Shown here piece by piece: positions 49,509-50,900 of a stretch of 50,900 bases of DNA. The DNA comes from 62-47 sp049647485. Lineage in GTDB: Bacteria; Pseudomonadota; Alphaproteobacteria; Rhizobiales; Xanthobacteraceae. The position numbers and the translations under genes are program-made. The notes under the pieces were generated by a model. It saw nothing but the letters and a program-made list of their open reading frames with translations. It had not been told where the DNA came from and did no database searches. Each line of letters begins with the position of its first letter. Positions within the stretch are counted from its first letter, which is position 1. The stretch is taken from NCBI GenBank assembly GCA_049647485.1, contig JBARXT010000228.1:1-50900 (forward strand). Direction: 5' to 3'.

Positions 49509-50636
49509 TCACGCCGCGTTCTTCTTGCGCATCCGCTCGATCAATTGATCTTCCCAATAGGAGAGACTGCCGAGCGACAGCGCCAGCGCATTCGAGCGGC
49601 GATAGTAGAGATGGCAGTCGAACTCCCAGGTGAAGCCCATGCCGCCATGGACCTGGATGTTCTGCTTCGAACAATGCTGGAACGCCTGCGTCGCGCTGAT
49701 GCGCGCGGTCGCTGCCGCTTCAGGCAGTTCGCCGGCGTTGGTCGAGAGTGCCCACGCGCCGTAATAGCAATTCGAACGCGCGAGCGTGGCTGCGACGTAC
49801 ATGTCGGCGAGGATATGCTTGATCGCCTGGAACGAACCGATCTGACGGCCGAAGGCGATACGGTCGAGCGCGTAGTCGCGGCCCATCTCCAGCGCGCGAT
49901 CGGCGCCGCCGACCTGCTCGAACGCCATCAGCACCGCCGCGCGATCCAGCACGCGGGTCAGGATGCTCCAGCCTTCGTTCGCCGCGCCGAGCGGTTCGGC
50001 CTTGCAATCTGTGAGCGTCAGTTCGGCCTGATTGCGCGACGGGTCGAGATTAGTGAGCGTCTTCGCCTCGACGCCGCCGGCCTTGAGATCGACCAGATAC
50101 AGCGCGATGTCGGTTTCGCGGCCGCCCGACCCAACGCGCGCGGCGACGATGGCGAAGTCGGCGATGGCGCCGTCCGCGACCGGCTTCTTGACGCCGTTGA
50201 GCACGCCGTTGGCGGCGGCGAGCTTGATCGCCTGCGGCGACGGATTGCCCGGCCCTTCGAACAGCGCCAGCGTGCCGATGGCTTCACCGGAGGCGATCTT
50301 CGGCAGCCACTTCTGCTTCTGCGCGTCGCTGCCGGCGAGCATCAACGCTTCGGCGGCGAGATAGACCGTGGATGAAAACGGCACCGGCGCCAGCGCGCGG
50401 CCCATTTCTTCCGCGATCACGCAAAGCTCCAGATGCCCGGCGCCGGTGCCGCCGAACTCTTCCGGAATGGCGACGCCGAGAAACCCCATCTCCGCGAGCC
50501 CCTTCCACAGCGCCTTGTCGTATCCCGCACTGCCTTCCAGCACGGCGCGCACTGCTTTCGGCGGACACTTCTCGGCAAGGAAACGCCGGGCCTGATCGCG
50601 AAGCTGCTTCTGGTCGTCGGAGAATTCGAAATTCAT
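49509..50636 (-). CDS. Acyl-CoA dehydrogenase (third, more distant member)
   Basis: A 375-residue protein. It starts MNFEFSDDQKQLRDQARRFLAEKCPPKAVRAVLEG and has MGFLGVAIPEEFGGTGAGHLELCVIAEEMGRALAPVPFSSTVYLAAEALMLAG, then a domain with VKKPVADGAIADFAIVAARV and IALYLVDLKAGGVEAKTL. The C-terminal part has GRDYALDRIAFGRQIGSFQAIKHILADMYV and QVHGGMGFTWEFDCHLYYRR. It is not close to the tandem pair and lacks the L-F-S-E-P-A-G-G-S-D motif in the middle domain (there LFEGPGNPSPQAI). In some families such a protein forms a heteromer with a full-length partner; here that is inference. First of the three dehydrogenases to be transcribed. Confidence 0.9.
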   Translation of the reverse strand: MNFEFSDDQKQLRDQARRFLAEKCPPKAVRAVLEGSAGYDKALWKGLAEMGFLGVAIPEEFGGTGAGHLELCVIAEEMGRALAPVPFSSTVYLAAEALMLAGSDAQKQKWLPKIASGEAIGTLALFEGPGNPSPQAIKLAAANGVLNGVKKPVADGAIADFAIVAARVGSGGRETDIALYLVDLKAGGVEAKTLTNLDPSRNQAELTLTDCKAEPLGAANEGWSILTRVLDRAAVLMAFEQVGGADRALEMGRDYALDRIAFGRQIGSFQAIKHILADMYVAATLARSNCYYGAWALSTNAGELPEAAATARISATQAFQHCSKQNIQVHGGMGFTWEFDCHLYYRRSNALALSLGSLSYWEDQLIERMRKKNAA

Positions 50637-50671
50637 GTTGATGCACTCTGGTTTGAAACGGTTGTCTCTTT

Positions 50672-50790
50672 CGTCGTCCCTGCGAAGGCGAGGACCCATA
50701 ACCCTGACGTCAACGGTTTATTGGCCTGGGTTGCCCCTCATTCTTTTCTGCACCACTGCGGAGTCTGGGTCCCCGCCTGCGCGGGGACGA
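50672..50790. repeat. Dispersed repeat, family B copy 2
   Basis: Begins CGTCGTCCCTGCGAAGGCG with AGGACCCATAACC and ends CTGGGTCCCCGCCTGCGCGGGGACGA, matching the copy at 49392-49503 at both ends; the middle differs. It lies between the third acyl-CoA dehydrogenase and the gene entering from the right edge. Confidence 0.75.
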
Positions 50791-50801
50791 CAGGCTTCCT
50801 G

Positions 50802-50900
50802 TCATTTCAGCACGATTACATCGCCCGCCGGCGGATCGGCATAGAGCCGCTCGACCAGATCGGTGCGGCGGTCAAGGCCGGCGCGCTGGTTGATGTAACC
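50802..50900 (-). CDS. C-terminal fragment of an unidentified gene (cut by window edge)
   Basis: The last 32 residues are visible: GYINQRAGLDRRTDLVERLY then ADPPAGDVIVLK, followed by TGA. The frame is open to the window end. No family is recognisable from so little. It reads in the same direction as the three acyl-CoA dehydrogenases and so may belong to the same pathway, for example as a CoA ligase or transferase, but that is guesswork. Confidence 0.55.
   Translation of the reverse strand, partial: GYINQRAGLDRRTDLVERLYADPPAGDVIVLK

Noticed and set aside
46592..49633. A 1013-codon open frame on the plus strand
   Set aside because: It runs exactly antisense to the nitroreductase and two acyl-CoA dehydrogenase genes; composition is Arg/Ala/His-rich without any family motif. 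High-GC genes commonly leave such long shadows.
1..50900. CRISPR arrays, tRNA or rRNA genes, insertion sequences, prophage
   Set aside because: No regularly spaced repeats with unique spacers, no cloverleaf with CCA-type end, no transposase, integrase or phage genes were found by reading; a dedicated search could still find a tRNA.

Overview
The window is chromosomal DNA from a high-GC alphaproteobacterium. It is most likely a member of the Bradyrhizobium/Rhodopseudomonas/Afipia group (Nitrobacteraceae). The evidence is the strong G/C third-position bias, short-loop porin-like Omp25-type proteins ending in a poly-proline tail, paired DUF992 proteins, a type II lumazine synthase (RibH2) behind an FMN riboswitch, a UvrB with very long terminal extensions, and several families of short palindromic repeats between genes. 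I see no rRNA, tRNA, CRISPR array, insertion sequence or prophage. Nearly all of it is ordinary core and lineage-specific chromosome.

Layout. 1-4.6 kb: two outer-membrane barrel genes (one cut by the window edge), an Fsr-type MFS exporter, glmM and a small conserved acidic protein. 4.7-9.6 kb: an FMN-dependent alpha-hydroxy-acid dehydrogenase, a Gly/His-rich secreted protein, aroE, and an XRE regulator placed in front of a SulP anion transporter. 9.7-16.9 kb: a methyltransferase divergent from an AraC-TPR regulator, a divergent EF-G-like GTPase, two DUF992 paralogues and an aspartate aminotransferase. 17-26 kb: PAP2 membrane protein, three glutathione transferases, two tiny membrane proteins, a membrane PAS protein, a PlsC acyltransferase, an aldo/keto reductase, a Cys-rich/HAD fusion, and a membrane-protein gene that looks internally deleted. 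26-34.5 kb: a translationally coupled envelope pair, uvrB, a histone-tail-like protein, two SnoaL-like proteins, two MaoC-like hydratases and a DUF4282 protein. 34.5-37.7 kb: the rplY-pth-ychF group and ubiK. 37.8-43.3 kb: dienelactone hydrolase, then lgt, midA-like and pgeF with overlapping stops and starts, a lipoprotein, and prs. 43.3-46.1 kb: ribH2 with its riboswitch, a YbjN protein and proC. 46.1-50.9 kb: a nitroreductase and three acyl-CoA dehydrogenases in one direction, ending in a gene cut by the window edge.

How genes work together. Clear functional groups are rplY-pth-ychF (translation), lgt followed at a distance by a lipoprotein gene that is a plausible substrate, the XRE-SulP unit with its own promoter carrying two near-identical operator-like boxes, and the acyl-CoA dehydrogenase cluster (fatty-acid or CoA-thioester breakdown).

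The least ordinary items are: the CWC/HAD fusion at 22.7 kb; a perfect 40-bp palindrome next to a gene with an apparent internal deletion at 25.0-25.3 kb; a double inverted-repeat element at 14.06-14.21 kb; a 193-bp MITE-like element that exactly fills the gap between two convergent genes at 34.5 kb; the EF-G-like GTPase lacking the canonical G3 histidine; and the UvrB extensions. None amounts to a clearly new multi-gene system. These are leads, and I could not run any search.
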